The position numbers and the translations under genes are program-made. The notes under the pieces were generated by a model. It worked only from the letters and a program-made list of their open reading frames with translations. It ran no database searches and had not been told where the DNA came from. This document shows positions 48,919 to 60,235 of a stretch of 64,000 nucleotides of DNA, piece after piece. The DNA is from Cannabis sativa (taxonomy: Eukaryota; Streptophyta; Magnoliopsida; Rosales; Cannabaceae), in contig NC_083605.1 of assembly GCF_029168945.1 (NCBI RefSeq), forward strand, positions 33,369,280-33,433,279. Direction: 5' to 3'. The first letter of the stretch is position 1. Each line of letters begins with the position of its first letter.

Positions 48919-51900
48919 TTCTACCCTCCTTAAAAGAAATTTCGTCCTCGAAATTTAACTACCAACACTCGGGGTGTTGAGTCTTCATGTCTTTCACCAC
49001 TTACTGCATTACCTCATTATCTACCATATATATGGACCCAATAAATATGCATTTAACCTATGTCTTATTGGTCAATCCATAACACATAAAATATACACAA
49101 CTTAATTAAGTATTATTATTTCTCTATACATTACTTAAATACCAAAATGTACTCCATTACAATAACGTACATATACATGCTTTAAATACATAAGTTTTGC
49201 AATAACATGCTCGTAATTTTATAAAAATTTCTTCTCTTATGAACATCCTTACATGTCATTAAGAGTTAAACTATTTATTCTCTAATGAACATCCTTACAT
49301 GCCATTAAGAGTAAAACTATTCATTCTCTCATGAACATCCTTACATGTCACTTGAGAACACATTATATAATACAAAAATAACAAACACAAAGAGTAGGGT
49401 AAAAGATCTTATGCAAACTTCTCTTTATTCCTTAGTTGAATGTTATTACCTATAAAAATCTTACTTCTCTACTTGATTTTCTACTATAAGGCTACAATGT
49501 CATTCTTTCAATTTCATAGATGTTACTCACTCATCGATAGACACTTGTTCCATGACACTTGGAAATAAACATTTAAGCTCTTTAAAAGGTCTTCTATATA
49601 TAAATATTTAATGATCCATTTCGACCACCTTTTTGTCTAACATTCACTTCTTGATATCCTTTATCCATGTATTCATTGCACTTGTCACGCCTTCACATTT
49701 TCCTAGGTAACTGCTGTCGGTTTCTTTTGTAGTCTCTTTCTTGTATCACTCTATTGTATTTTCTTTGCTAATCTCTCCTATGGTGCTTGGTCCTCCATTA
49801 CCCCCTTCAATCAAGTTGACTTGATTATGAGATTAGCTAGTTTTCTATACTAACTTCTATCTACTTTGGTATTATCTTGCTATAGTGGTGAACTTTGAAT
49901 CTGTAATGCCAATAGATTCTGATAGTTATGTTCAATGATTGCTTCTTCTAATATACTAGCCATCTGAGGTATCACATAACTTCATACTTATGATAGCATT
50001 GATTATTCCAGCCATATTCATGCCCTCTATATTGTAGCCTTCTTTAATTCACCAAAAAAATATCTCAACTTCTTAATTGTACTTCTAAGACTTTTAAATC
50101 TCTTAAACATACATTCCAATACTGATTATTTACTTAAGACTATACCATATATGTATTAAAACATAGAAAGCACACTAATAACCCCTTTAAAATAAGTTCA
50201 ACCCTACCATGGCTTATCGTAGCCTAACTATTTATTATCTGTTGACTATTAACAATAAGTCAACCATACCAATCTCATAATGTATTGTTTATCCAAGTTA
50301 TCAGGGTAAGGATACTATATATATAATTGGCAAACCATGTCGAACAGACCTTACTCTGTCCATCACTATTATACCTCCTATACCCCCACTTGTATTTGAT
50401 TTACTACTAGAGACTCAGTATTTATAATTCCTTAGTGAGGGATCCTTAACTCTTATTTTCTAAACTACCTTTAAAAAATAAATTTATAATTCACTTAAGC
50501 ATTTTATTCCATATTTGAATGCAATCATGTTATCAATATATCCATCCCTTTCCTTTTAAGTTCCTCACTTTCAATTAGATAAACTTTAGTTATTTTCCAG
50601 ATAATGGCTATTGTCTCATTCCAACTTAGATGTGTTCTTCTAGTATTCTCCATTACTAGCCCTCTAGGTCGGGAAAAATATCTATATTTATAAAAATTCA
50701 TTCCTCTCAATAATTTTAACTTTTGTCAGATCCATTGTCATTCTCTTCTCGAGCGATGTAAGGCGTAGAAATACCATCACTTTTAATCAAAGTTGCACTC
50801 TTTGTGATTTTTTTTTTCTTAGTTGACTCTTATGATGACACTCCAACATACTTATACTATTGTCCATAAAGCAAATTGTGAGTGGATTGTAGCTTTGTTT
50901 GCTTACGATGTGCCTTGAATCCATTTACGTTTCATGAGAATTTTCTAATCCCAATACTTCTCAAAGACTCGTATGGCCCTTGTCATGCCATGAAATTCTT
51001 TAAGATACGTCACTTTGGCCTTATATGTGTCTCACTTTTCCCATGTCTCTAATATTAGGGAGTCTTTCCTAACGTTTTCTCCTCAAGCTATGCACTACCC
51101 TTCTATTGTTGTGTCGATGGGTATGTAGAATCTAAGTATGTCACTCGTGAAAGTTAATTTCTCTTCTTCCTCTTTTGAATTTGTGATCTCCTCTCTATAG
51201 CTGTTTGTTGTACCACCCACCATAAATTTGTATTCACAGTGTATTAGTTGTGCAATTGTGACCTGTTCCAAGTAGTTGTCCTCTTGTTGTCTCTTCTTCA
51301 TGTTGTACCCAAATTGTTAGTCGTGCCTAGACCTTCTTAGTCTTTCTCCTTTGAAAATGTCACTGTCGAAACCATGCGCATTTTACTCTATTGTCTCCTC
51401 CACCAAGTAGATGACCTTGAGTTTAAAGTTTACAACTTTCCTTCGGTAATCTTTTATTTGTTAATGCTCTGTTTATCTCTTAGTGTTTAAGATGCCTTCA
51501 TAAGCTATTGCCTCAAGCTATTTTATCATGTCTCTTTCTATCTTCTTATTTTTGGATTCTATTCAGCACACTACACTCCTTTCTATATGATGGCATCGTC
51601 CTCTCCTGACTCATTTCTAAAACAGACTTCTCTCTAAAGTCTTTGCATACACTATTCATACTTCTTACCATCTAACTTAGGAGTGTGTAACTTATAGAAT
51701 ATCCAACAAGATAGTACTTGCTCCTTAAAGATCTATTCTTTCATCCTTCTTAATAAGTGGGTTTCGTAAAATATATTGTCCCAGTCTTGTATAACGTCTA
51801 CTATTCTAAGTCATCCCTACTTCCTATATGTTGGGCTTCCATTCATAGCTAGGTGCAGAGACCGCTTCTTCAACCATTCATAGATAGGTGAAAATATATG

Positions 51901-52635
51901 CGTAGTTGGCTATTGGTACATTTCATTATTTGCTTCAAGTTCCACTACTACTGTTGGTGATCTATTGCGCTGAGCCTGTGAAAAATTCTTCAACAAATCA
52001 TCTTAATCATGCTCGTAGTCCTTCCAATGCCTCTATTAGATCGTTAGCCTTACTATTATTGGGTTCTCTGGAACATTAAATATGTGTGGGTCAGCGGAAC
52101 ACACATCCTTAGCCCCCACCTCTATTGGTCGTTCCTTTCACATTGATTCTAACTGATCTTCTAGTTGCATGTGTGAGCTCTTACAAGAAATGTTGATTTA
52201 ATAGAAACAAAAGAGTTCAATTATAGGGAGAGAAGATTCCATGAATATATCTAAACTTAATGTTGTCAAGCTTAACTAGTAATATTCTATTTATCAAACA
52301 AAGTCTTATGAATTCCTAATATAATTTATTCTAAATTTTCAAGAAAGGAACATTATCCTTCCTAGTTTCAATTCAAGACAATAAAGAAAAATAAAACCTA
52401 TTCATATTCTACATAAAAAGTGTAATCAATCATAGCAGGTAATATACTCTTAATTTCTCTAAGCACCCACTACAGATGAGGCACTAATTCTAGGAAACAT
52501 ATTTTGACAAAAATCTATGTATCACATATAAAACTATTAATGGCAAAACTAAGCATATTAAAACTAACACTTACATTATAGTGAGAGGGATCTTTTCAGT
52601 CTTTTGTATGTATACTGTGAGTATCCTTCGGGCTA
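48919..52635 (-). pseudogene. Interior of element F: decayed gag-pol
   Basis: No frame exceeds 70 residues. On the minus strand the stretch around 52060-51970 gives LIEALEGLR and FVEEFFTGSAQ-like words in the position of a gypsy gag start. The purine-tract side (48919-48960) has the gypsy 3' signature. The frames 51301-51095 and 50710-50525 have no recognisable domain. I infer a long-dead polyprotein; much of it may be deleted, since 3.7 kb is shorter than a normal gypsy interior. Confidence 0.45.
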
Positions 52636-53424
52636 ATATGCCTTAGCTCATAATTGTAATTTAAATAACTCAAGATATGGAAAGCTATATAATATACCAT
52701 ATATTTGTACTAAACGAAACCATTACATATATGTAGGGATCACAACCCTGACATCATACTCATAGCACAATCATAGCAATAACATATAAAAATTATTTCA
52801 ATCATATCATGTCTTTACCATAACATTGGCATATCATAGCCATTACTTACATAACCTGGGCCTAGCCTGGCCCTACAATATCCTGGGCCTAATCTGCACA
52901 TATAATAACTTGGACCTATGTAGCTCTACCATTGTTATAGGATAGGGTATCTCTATATTCAACAGTACATCACTGTATCATACCCCACCATAACAATGTC
53001 ATACACGAATCAGACAAATGTAGGGTAGAGTATCTCTACATTCAACGGCCTTACCCCGTATCATACCCCACCATGGCCCCTGATTTGTACCCAGGAATGT
53101 CAATCTGGGCCATTTTCGCGGGCCGGGCCGGGCCCCCGGCCCGACGGGCCGACTGTGGCCCGCATTATTCGGGCTTTTATCGGGCTTCGGGCTTGGCCCG
53201 GCCCGGCCCGGTATATATTATTTCGGGTCGGGCCCGGCCCGGCCCGGTTTTAAATATTAAAAAAAAAACTAAATCCCTAAAAAAAAATCCCAAATTCTAA
53301 ACCTAAATCTCAGTTTCAATTTCGATTTCAATTTCTTCCTAAAAAAAAGGGTAAGAAAAACGTGAACGAAAAAGAAACGTTTCGAAAAAAAAAATTGTAA
53401 TGGGAATTAGATGAGAATTATTAC

Positions 53425-53507
53425 AGTAAAGGGTGACGAATTTCGGAGACCCAAGAGCCCCAATGTCTTTGACGAACGCCTCTATACCGCTGTTGAGGTC
53501 TAGCCAT
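53425..53507 (-). pseudogene. Captured exon 1 of an ERF003-like AP2/ERF transcription factor
   Basis: From the ATG at 53507 the minus strand reads MARPQQ followed by [20 protein letters not shown] and a split Leu codon, the first half of the DNA-binding AP2/ERF domain. This wording, including the MARPQQ start, is that of the ERF003/SHINE-like group of plant ethylene-response factors, nuclear proteins that bind GCC-box-like promoters. At 53424 the exon meets GTAATA, a splice donor at the position where these genes have their intron; part of that intron appears to follow. The rest of the domain and protein is missing. No stop or frameshift occurs in the 27 full codons, so capture or insertion is recent or the parent is conserved. 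Without exon 2 it cannot make a working factor. Confidence 0.88.
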
Positions 53508-53720
53508 GGAGGTTTAATAATGTCGAAACGTTTTTTGGTCAGTTCGGAGTGATTGAAATGAAGGTGTTTGATTTATTGCCTGAGAGAGATTTTGAACACT
53601 TTGGTTTTGTATAGCCAAAGAAGTGACTGTAGTATGTAGTGGAGAGGGGAAGAGAAAATGGGCAATGGGGATTTATATAACCGCTTCTTCCAGCCATTAT
53701 GAGGGGACCCATTGGGTTTT
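53508..53720 (-). promoter_or_regulatory. Captured ERF promoter and 5' leader with TATA box
   Basis: Upstream of the captured ATG, minus strand, is a pyrimidine-rich leader of about 135 bp and TATATAAAT at 53679-53671, about 165 bp before the ATG. Composition differs from both the GC-rich ends and the AT-rich LTR, supporting its origin with the gene fragment. Confidence 0.62.
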
Positions 53721-53895
53721 TTTTTTAAAAAAAAAATGATTTATTATTAAATATTAAATTGTCGACAAAGGAGGAAAAAATAATGTAAAATAAAAAATGT
53801 TTCTTTTCTAAGAGAAAATAAAAGAAAATGGTATGTAGTAGTAAGAAATGGTATGTATTAATGATTATACAGGCAGTCCTAAACAGGGGTCCAAA

Positions 53896-53989
53896 ACAAA
53901 AAGCACACGGTTTCTATATGCAAAATCTATTCATATACTAATACAAAAAGCACACGGTTTCTATATGCAAAATCTATTCATATACTAAT
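53896..53989 (+). repeat. Perfect tandem duplication, 2 x 47 bp, inside the hAT element
   Basis: ACAAAAAGCACACGGTTTCT plus 27 further bases occurs at 53896-53942 and again at 53943-53989. Confidence 0.92.
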
Positions 53990-56252
53990 ACAAGTCTTTT
54001 TAGAAAGAAAAAAAAAAAAAAAAAAAACCGGGTCGGGCCTAACCCGGCCCAATTATCTCGGGCCGGGCTTGACCCGCTAGGCCAAAAGAAGGAGCCGGGT
54101 CGGGCCGGGCCGGGCCAAAGTGATGTCGGGCCGGGCCGGGTTTGTGGCGGGCCGGGCCGGGCCCGGCCCGACTGACATTCCTATTTGTACCTGAGACGTT
54201 AGCATACAACATACAACACACCACATACATCATACAACATACAACATACAAATCGTACCAACCATAATATATTTCGATTCACAAACCCATATTGTGTCCA
54301 TACCACACATTCTTAGTACTATATACACATTCATAATAATACATCACAAATAATATTTCAATAAACAAATAATTTAAATTATGTAGTTCAACACATAAAA
54401 ACTACTTAATTTCCTTACCTAAAATCCCGCTGCTTAAGACTTGTTATCTCGTCACTACTACATAAGACATGGGTCAAGGCCCTAATATTAAAATTCGTAC
54501 TCTTACAATACAGAAGAAAGATCACTATTTTTGACCAACAACTACACTAATTCAGTAAAAGTTGTCTTCATAAAAATTATAGGAAATTCCATTATCTTTC
54601 CAATGAAATAAAGATCATTCAAAATAGATTAAAACCGAGGGAGTTATGATTGTTTTACTGAAAATATTTCTGAGAAGGAATATAGAGTAACGAAGTATAC
54701 GACTTAGAAAAAATAAAAACTTTTTGTATTGAAAGGTTCAGAACTAGAAGACAATATCCGCATGAAAGTCTTAGGAAATTAAATTCCCTTTCCAATGATA
54801 CCAAAATCTTCAAAATTGGAATTATATTGAAAGAGATATTGCAGTTTTACCAAAACAGTTTTGGAAGAACAAGATTCAAGAAACGAAGCAAATAATACAG
54901 AAGGAAAATAACTTTTCGACATAGTATAACTCCGAATTAACGAAATGTTTCTTCATGAAACTTATGGAAAATTGAATAATCTTTGAAACCATATATAGAT
55001 CATTAAAAATGGATGAGAATTGAGAGAGTTATGATATTTTAAGTGAAAGTACTTTTTCTGGGAATATGAAAAAAACGATTTACAACACTATCAGAAAGAT
55101 GATAATTTTCGGCATAGAATATCACCGAAATGGTGAATAGTTTCTTCATAAAAATTTTAGATCATCGAATAAGCTTTCTAACGATACAAAAATTGCAAGA
55201 AACATATCAATATTGAGAGAGATATGACTATTTTACTAAGACAATAATTTTCAGAAAAAAATAAAAAACCAGATTTTTTAACCTAAAAGTTCACAACAAT
55301 AAGTGGAAGAACTCTCTTACCTCTTGATGACTCTTCTTAATCAGTGCTAGATCTTGAAATCTCAAATTATTAGAATGGTGATGATGATCTCAATCTTATG
55401 TTGATGAAAATCATGAGTGTTGTTTGGCGAAGAGAACGAAACAAGAAGGAAAATTATAAATATTTGATAGATAGCGAGATGAATAACTTGTAGGGTATAG
55501 AATTTTATGAGTGTCTTCTCTAAGAATTGTGTTCAGGGTGAACGAAAGAGATTGAGATTGAGTTTTATTTTTCTCAGGGTTAGAGGCTCTGCATATTACG
55601 TATCAAGAATGTGATAGATTTAGGTTTTATAATCTAATTAAACCTATAAAAGAAAATAATAAAATAACCCCTATAATCTGATGCTAATTTAACTCTAAAT
55701 AGAATAATTAAATAAAAATCTTATTTGTACCTTAACAGGTCGTCACTTTGTACCTTAATTTTGACTACAATAAAGTTAAAATTACGATAAATCTATTTCT
55801 ACATAATTGATAGATCTTCGAATTATCTTTCCAACGCCACTAAAATCACCTCAATCCGAGCTCTAGAACTCCAGATATGATCGCTTTAGTAAAACAGTTT
55901 TTTATCCTGCGAATTTATCCAAACCTACGAATTTTTAACATTAATTCTATAATAATGTTATTTGACATCACTTATACCATTAATTAAAATCCACTAAATA
56001 ATTTATAAACCCTAATAAACTTTCATATTGGGCTATAATTAAATGATTACCTACCTTGTAAAAATACCATAGTATTTTACTTTCGTAGTTAATATAACTT
56101 TAACTCTCTCTAGAAAATTGGTACCATAATCTAAGCAATAATCTCAACTCACTAACAACACAAATATATAAGATAATTATCCTCACACAATTAATATCCC
56201 AAGGAGAGAAAAAAAAAATTAAATACTATTTTAATCTTGATATTACATCAAG

Positions 56253-56916
56253 TATGGTCGCCACCATTAGGGTGATCCATACTATACAAAACACTTACAA
56301 ACTACTTATCATTCGAGATTAAACGATGCGAAATTGCTAATGAACGTTCCTCCATTAGGGAGGATTACTCACTAAAACAAACGCGGTGTAAAACCCACAA
56401 TGGAAATCGAATGTCTCTTGATAATAAAGCTCATTATTTAAATAGAGTTGTATTTTCTTTGATTCTCTTTATTTAATATATATTTATTTAATTAAAATTT
56501 CCAATTTAGAATAAAAAATTCTAAATATAAATTTTAATTTAATATTTATAAATTTTACTTAGATGGATATGAAATAACATGAATTATTTCCATCTTAGTA
56601 ATAATTTCCAATAAATATTTAGAAAAATATTCAATTTAAGTTGTTACAAAATTAATTTAAATTAATTTACAACTCAAATTTAATTTTCTATAAATATATA
56701 TTGCATTTCGAAAAATTTAAGTATTCAAGGATACAATTTTCGAAAATGCATGTTAAAATAAAAAATTAATCCTGAAAAAATTATTCTAATTTAATGTTGG
56801 CCCAAAATTAATTAATAAAATTAATTTACAACAAAAAATATAATTTTCCTATTTAATTAAATATATAAGAAAAATTTCAAATATTTAAGTATGATGATGA
56901 ATCAACTTAAATATTA
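56253..56916 (-). other. Element D internal region, middle piece
   Basis: Colinear with about 32840-33510 of element B: the GGTCGCCACCATTAGGGTGA stretch, then AT-rich sequence. No coding capacity is seen. Confidence 0.75.
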
Positions 56917-56921
56917 ATTTT

Positions 56922-57053
56922 TGTAGAAAATAGTGATTCGAATTATATGTTTCGATTTCATAGAATAATACATATTTATATACAAAGCTAGGAGACTAAA
57001 TATCTACTAAATATCTAATTCTCTTACAGCTAATATATATCTAATATCTAACA
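56922..57053 (-). repeat. 3' LTR of element I, 132 bp
   Basis: It runs from TGTAGAAAATAGTGATTCGA to ATATCTAACA; the minus strand reads TGTTAG...TCTACA. Confidence 0.9.
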
Positions 57054-57060
57054 CTCTCCC

Positions 57061-57720
57061 TCAAGCTGGAGCATAGATGTTAATCATGCCCAGCTCGTTA
57101 CAAAGATAATCAACCCGCACTCCATTCAAAGCCTTTGTAAAAATATCTCCTAGTTGTTCTCCGGTCTTCACAAATCCTGTGGAAATCAGACCTTGTTGAA
57201 TTTTCTCACGAACAAAATGACAATCAATCTCAATGTGCTTAGTTCGCTTGTGGAATACGGGATTTGAGGCAATATGAAGAGCAGCTTGATTATCACACCA
57301 TAATTTTGCTGGAATAGAAGTCTCAAACCCGAATTCAGTCAAAAGCTGATAAATCCATATTACCTCACACACAGACTGGGCCATAGCTCTATATTCTGAT
57401 TCAGCACTGGATCTAGATACAACATTTTGTTTCTTACTCTTCCAAGAGACCAGATTGCCCCCAACAAATACACAATATCCTGAAGTGGATCGTCTATCTA
57501 CCTTGGAGCCTGCCCAATCTGCATCAGAAAAACACTCAATCTGGGTATGTCCATGATCCTTGTAAACTATACCTCGTCCTAGTGCTCCTTTCAAGTAACA
57601 TAAAATTTGCTCTAATGCTGCCCAATGATGAATTGTTGGAGAAGACATGAACTGGCTGATAACACTAACCGGGAATGCAATATCTGGACGAGTCACAGTT
57701 AAATAATTCAACTTTCCAAC
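57061..57720 (-). pseudogene. Copia element I pol: end of RT and RNase H
   Basis: This continues the pol frame after the TGA at 57721-57723. It opens VGKLNYLTVTRPDIAFPVSV, the conserved RT C-terminal block. RNase H follows: CFSDADWAGSKVDRRSTSGY (first catalytic Asp), SSAESEYRAMA (Glu), LWCDNQAALHIASNP (Asp) and KRTKHIEIDCHFVREK (His/Asp). It ends GMINIYAPA and TGA at 57063-57061, immediately before the purine tract. The domain is full length with all active-site residues and no further stop. RNase H degrades the RNA of the DNA-RNA hybrid during reverse transcription. Confidence 0.9.
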
Positions 57721-59058
57721 TCACCTGCGATATTTCTCAAGATCTTCAAATGGTTTCCCATCACGTGTAAGATGCACAGCTGGATTCATTGGAGCATTAC
57801 AAGGTTTTGCTCCCAATTTTCCTGTCTCAGTTAGCAAATCAAGTACATACTTTCTTCGAGACAGAAAAATACCTTGTTTACTCCGAGTAACTTCAATCCC
57901 CAAGAAATACTTGAGCTCCCCTAAATCTTTCGTGTTAAACTGGGTGTGAATGAAAGACTTAAGGGATGAGATGCCTTCAGTATCATTTCCAGTAATAACG
58001 ATGTCATCAACATACACCACTAAAAAAATGATACCAACAGTTGATCTTTTATAAAACACAGAATGATCTGACTTACTTTTCAACAAATCAAACTTCTCAA
58101 CAGCCTGACTAAATTTACCAAACCAAGCACGAGGGCTTTGTTTCAATCCATACAAAGATTTGCGAAGATGACAAACTCGCCCTAACTCCCCCTGAGCAAC
58201 AAACCCAGGAGGTTGCTCCATATATACTTCTTCCTCAAGATCTCCATGAAGAAAAGCATTTTTAATATCAAGCTAATGCAAAGGCCAATGATGAGTAGCT
58301 GCCATGGAAATGAACAGTCGAACAGATGTGAGTTTAGCAACAGGAGAAAAAGTATCACAATAGTCCACTCCATAGGTTTGAGCATAACCCTTGGCAATAA
58401 GACGGGCCTTTAAGCGAGCAACTGTGCCGTCTGGATTGAATTTAACTATGAACACCCATTTACACCCGATGGCCTGTTTTCCGGAAGGTAAATCAACCAA
58501 GACCCAAGTACCATTCGCAACCAAAGCATTCATCTCTTCTATCATTGCAGCAAGCCAACCAGGATGAGACATCGCTTCTCGAACAGTTTTAGGAATAGTG
58601 ATAGAATCAAGAGAAGCAATAAAATAACAAGAAGAAGAGGAGAGATGATTATAAGACACAAAAGAAGTAATAGGAAAAGTACATTGACGTTTACCTTTAT
58701 GTAGTGTAATGGGAAGATCATCTGAGATTTCCGGATCTGATGACGAAGATGCAAGTGCAGGACATGAAACAGGAGGTGGAGGAGGGGGGCGCCTGGTGTA
58801 CACTATAGGAGGCCGAGGGAGTGGTGGAGGTGGTAGGGGTGGTGGAGGTGTAGACATTGTGGGGGTGACGACCGAGGCAGGTGAAGGAACAAGAGACCCG
58901 CCAGAACATGTATCAGGTGCATAGGATGTGACAGAATAAACCAACAAATCATCATCCTCCCCGTGACTAGTAGAAGTAGTGGAAGATGAAAAATAAAGTG
59001 TATTTTCTACAAAGGTAACATCAATAGAAACAAGATATTTGTTGAGATCAGGACAATA
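57721..59058 (-). pseudogene. Copia element I pol: integrase tail, Pro-rich linker and RVT_2 reverse transcriptase
   Basis: After the TGA at 59061-59059 the frame continues with [11 protein letters not shown] and a Pro-rich linker (58920-58770). The RT start follows: [40 protein letters not shown] and [24 protein letters not shown] at 58275-58273 interrupts the block just before LDIKNAFLHGDLEEEVYMEQ, where copia RTs usually have Gln; the change from CAG would be one transition. The active-site YVDD is present (VVYVDDIVITGND), as is SLYGLKQSPRAW. The block ends at the TGA at 57723-57721, after LEKYRR. The reverse transcriptase copies element RNA to DNA in the cytoplasmic particle; here it is broken twice. 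Confidence 0.9.
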
Positions 59059-60235
59059 TCACCTATACCCTTTCTGAAGACGAGAATAACCAAGAAAGAC
59101 ACACTTTAGTGCCTTAGGATCTAATTTGGTGACAGATGGACGGACATCGCGAGCAAAACAAACACTGCCAAATACTCGCGGAGCAACTGGAAACAATGAC
59201 TTATTAGGAAAAAGAATTTTAAATGGAATTGCACCATTAAGAACAGAGGATGGCATGCGATTAATAAGAAAGCATGCCGTGGAAACTGCATCGGCCCAAA
59301 AAGGTTTAGGAACTTTCATTTGAAACAAGAGAGCACGTGCAGTTTCAAGAAGATGTCTGTTTTTACGTTCTGCAACACCATTCTGAGGTGCCGTATCAAC
59401 ACAAGAAGTTTCATGAAGCATGCCATTAGAGGTCATATAAGATTGAAATTGAGCAGACGTGTACTCTTTGGCATTATCACTTCTCAAAGTACGAATAGAT
59501 ACATTAAATTGAGTTTTAATCTCAGCACAAAAAGCACAAAATATAGAAAACAACTCAGAACGATTTTTCATTAAATATAACCGAGTTACACGAGAATAAT
59601 CATCCACAAAAGTAACAAAATACCTGAATCCAGGTTGAGACAAAATAGGAGAAGGACCCCAAACATCAGAATGAACTAACTCAAAAGGAACACTAGCACG
59701 TTTATGGACACGAGGACTCAAACTAACACGATGATGTTTGGCAAACTGACATGACTCACAATCTAACGAAGATAAACTACTATATTGGGGACACAATTTC
59801 TAGCAAAGGAAGGGATGGATGACCTAGACGACAATGAGCCTCAAAAGCGGAAGCAACACTCGAACAAGCAATAGAGGTTGGCGGAAGTGGGTCAAGAACA
59901 TACAAGCCACCAGATTCATGTCCTTTACCAATAATCTTCTTCGTCATAAGATCCTGAAACAAACAACGATCAGGAAAGAATGAGATGCAACAATGTAAAT
60001 TACGAGTGAGTTGACTAACAGAAAGCAAATTAAAGGATAAATCAGGTAAATGTAAGACTGATGACAAAGATAGCATAGGTGTAGGAACAATAGTGCCAGA
60101 TCCAAGAACAGAAGCTGTTGACCCATCAGCTAAGGTGACAACAGAAGTGGGACTGTGAGACTTAAAAGTGGAAAAGAGACGGGAATTACCTGTCATATGA
60201 TCTGTGGCACCAGAATCAATGACCCATTTTGAGGA
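59059..60235 (-). pseudogene. Copia element I pol: protease, GAG-pre-integrase and integrase core
   Basis: Just after the gag stop is SSKWVIDSGATDHMTG, the aspartic protease active site. The GAG-pre-integrase zinc region has HCRLGHPSLPLL and DCESCQFAKHH (HHCC), but a single-base frameshift near 59790 separates its two halves. The integrase core then shows the D,D,E triad: ELVHSDVWGPSP, RTLRSDNAKEYTS and NGVAERKNRHLLETARALL. It ends at the TGA at 59061-59059 after LGYSRLQKGYR. Intact proteins cut the polyprotein and join element DNA to the chromosome. Confidence 0.9.

Larger units (their letters stand above)
53092..54183. mobile_element. hAT-type element, 1092 bp, carrying a host gene fragment
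   Basis: The ends CAGGAATGTCA and (minus strand) TAGGAATGTCA are flanked by the exact 8-bp duplication TTTGTACC (53084-53091 and 54184-54191). The sister LTR shows the unoccupied site at 46797-46806. Beside each end is a GC-rich block of repeated GGGCCGGGCC words in inverted orientation. There is no transposase. The centre holds an ERF003-like promoter, leader and first exon on the minus strand. This is the structure of a Pack-type element. Confidence 0.88.
45863..56247 (-). mobile_element. Ty3/gypsy-like element F, inserted in element D
   Basis: A 5-bp duplication TCAAG (45858-45862 and 56248-56252) brackets two large LTR copies, 45863-48918 and 52636-56247, and a 3.7-kb interior. A minus-strand purine tract, TTTTAAGGAGGGTAGAA, abuts the left LTR, preceded by the words TTTCGAGGACGAAATTTCTT common at the 3' end of plant gypsy pol. 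F therefore lies on the minus strand with its 3' LTR on the left. The right LTR lacks the portion equivalent to 45863-46352, and no primer site is visible. Confidence 0.82.
52636..56247 (-). repeat. 5' LTR of element F, truncated and split by a hAT element
   Basis: It matches 46353-48918 of the left LTR closely but starts abruptly at ATATGCCTTAGCTC (52636), with the hAT insertion at 53092-54183 and a short deletion near 55730 (equivalent to 48350-48410). Confidence 0.83.

Noticed and set aside
53073..53300. Frame rich in Ala, Arg, Gly and Pro across the left end of the hAT element (and 54251-54039 at the right end)
   Set aside because: It is produced by the GGGCCGGGCC repeats and crosses the element boundary, so it is not a gene.
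58709..58924. Gly-rich plus-strand frame over the copia linker
   Set aside because: Antisense of the Pro-rich linker of element I pol; no independent support.
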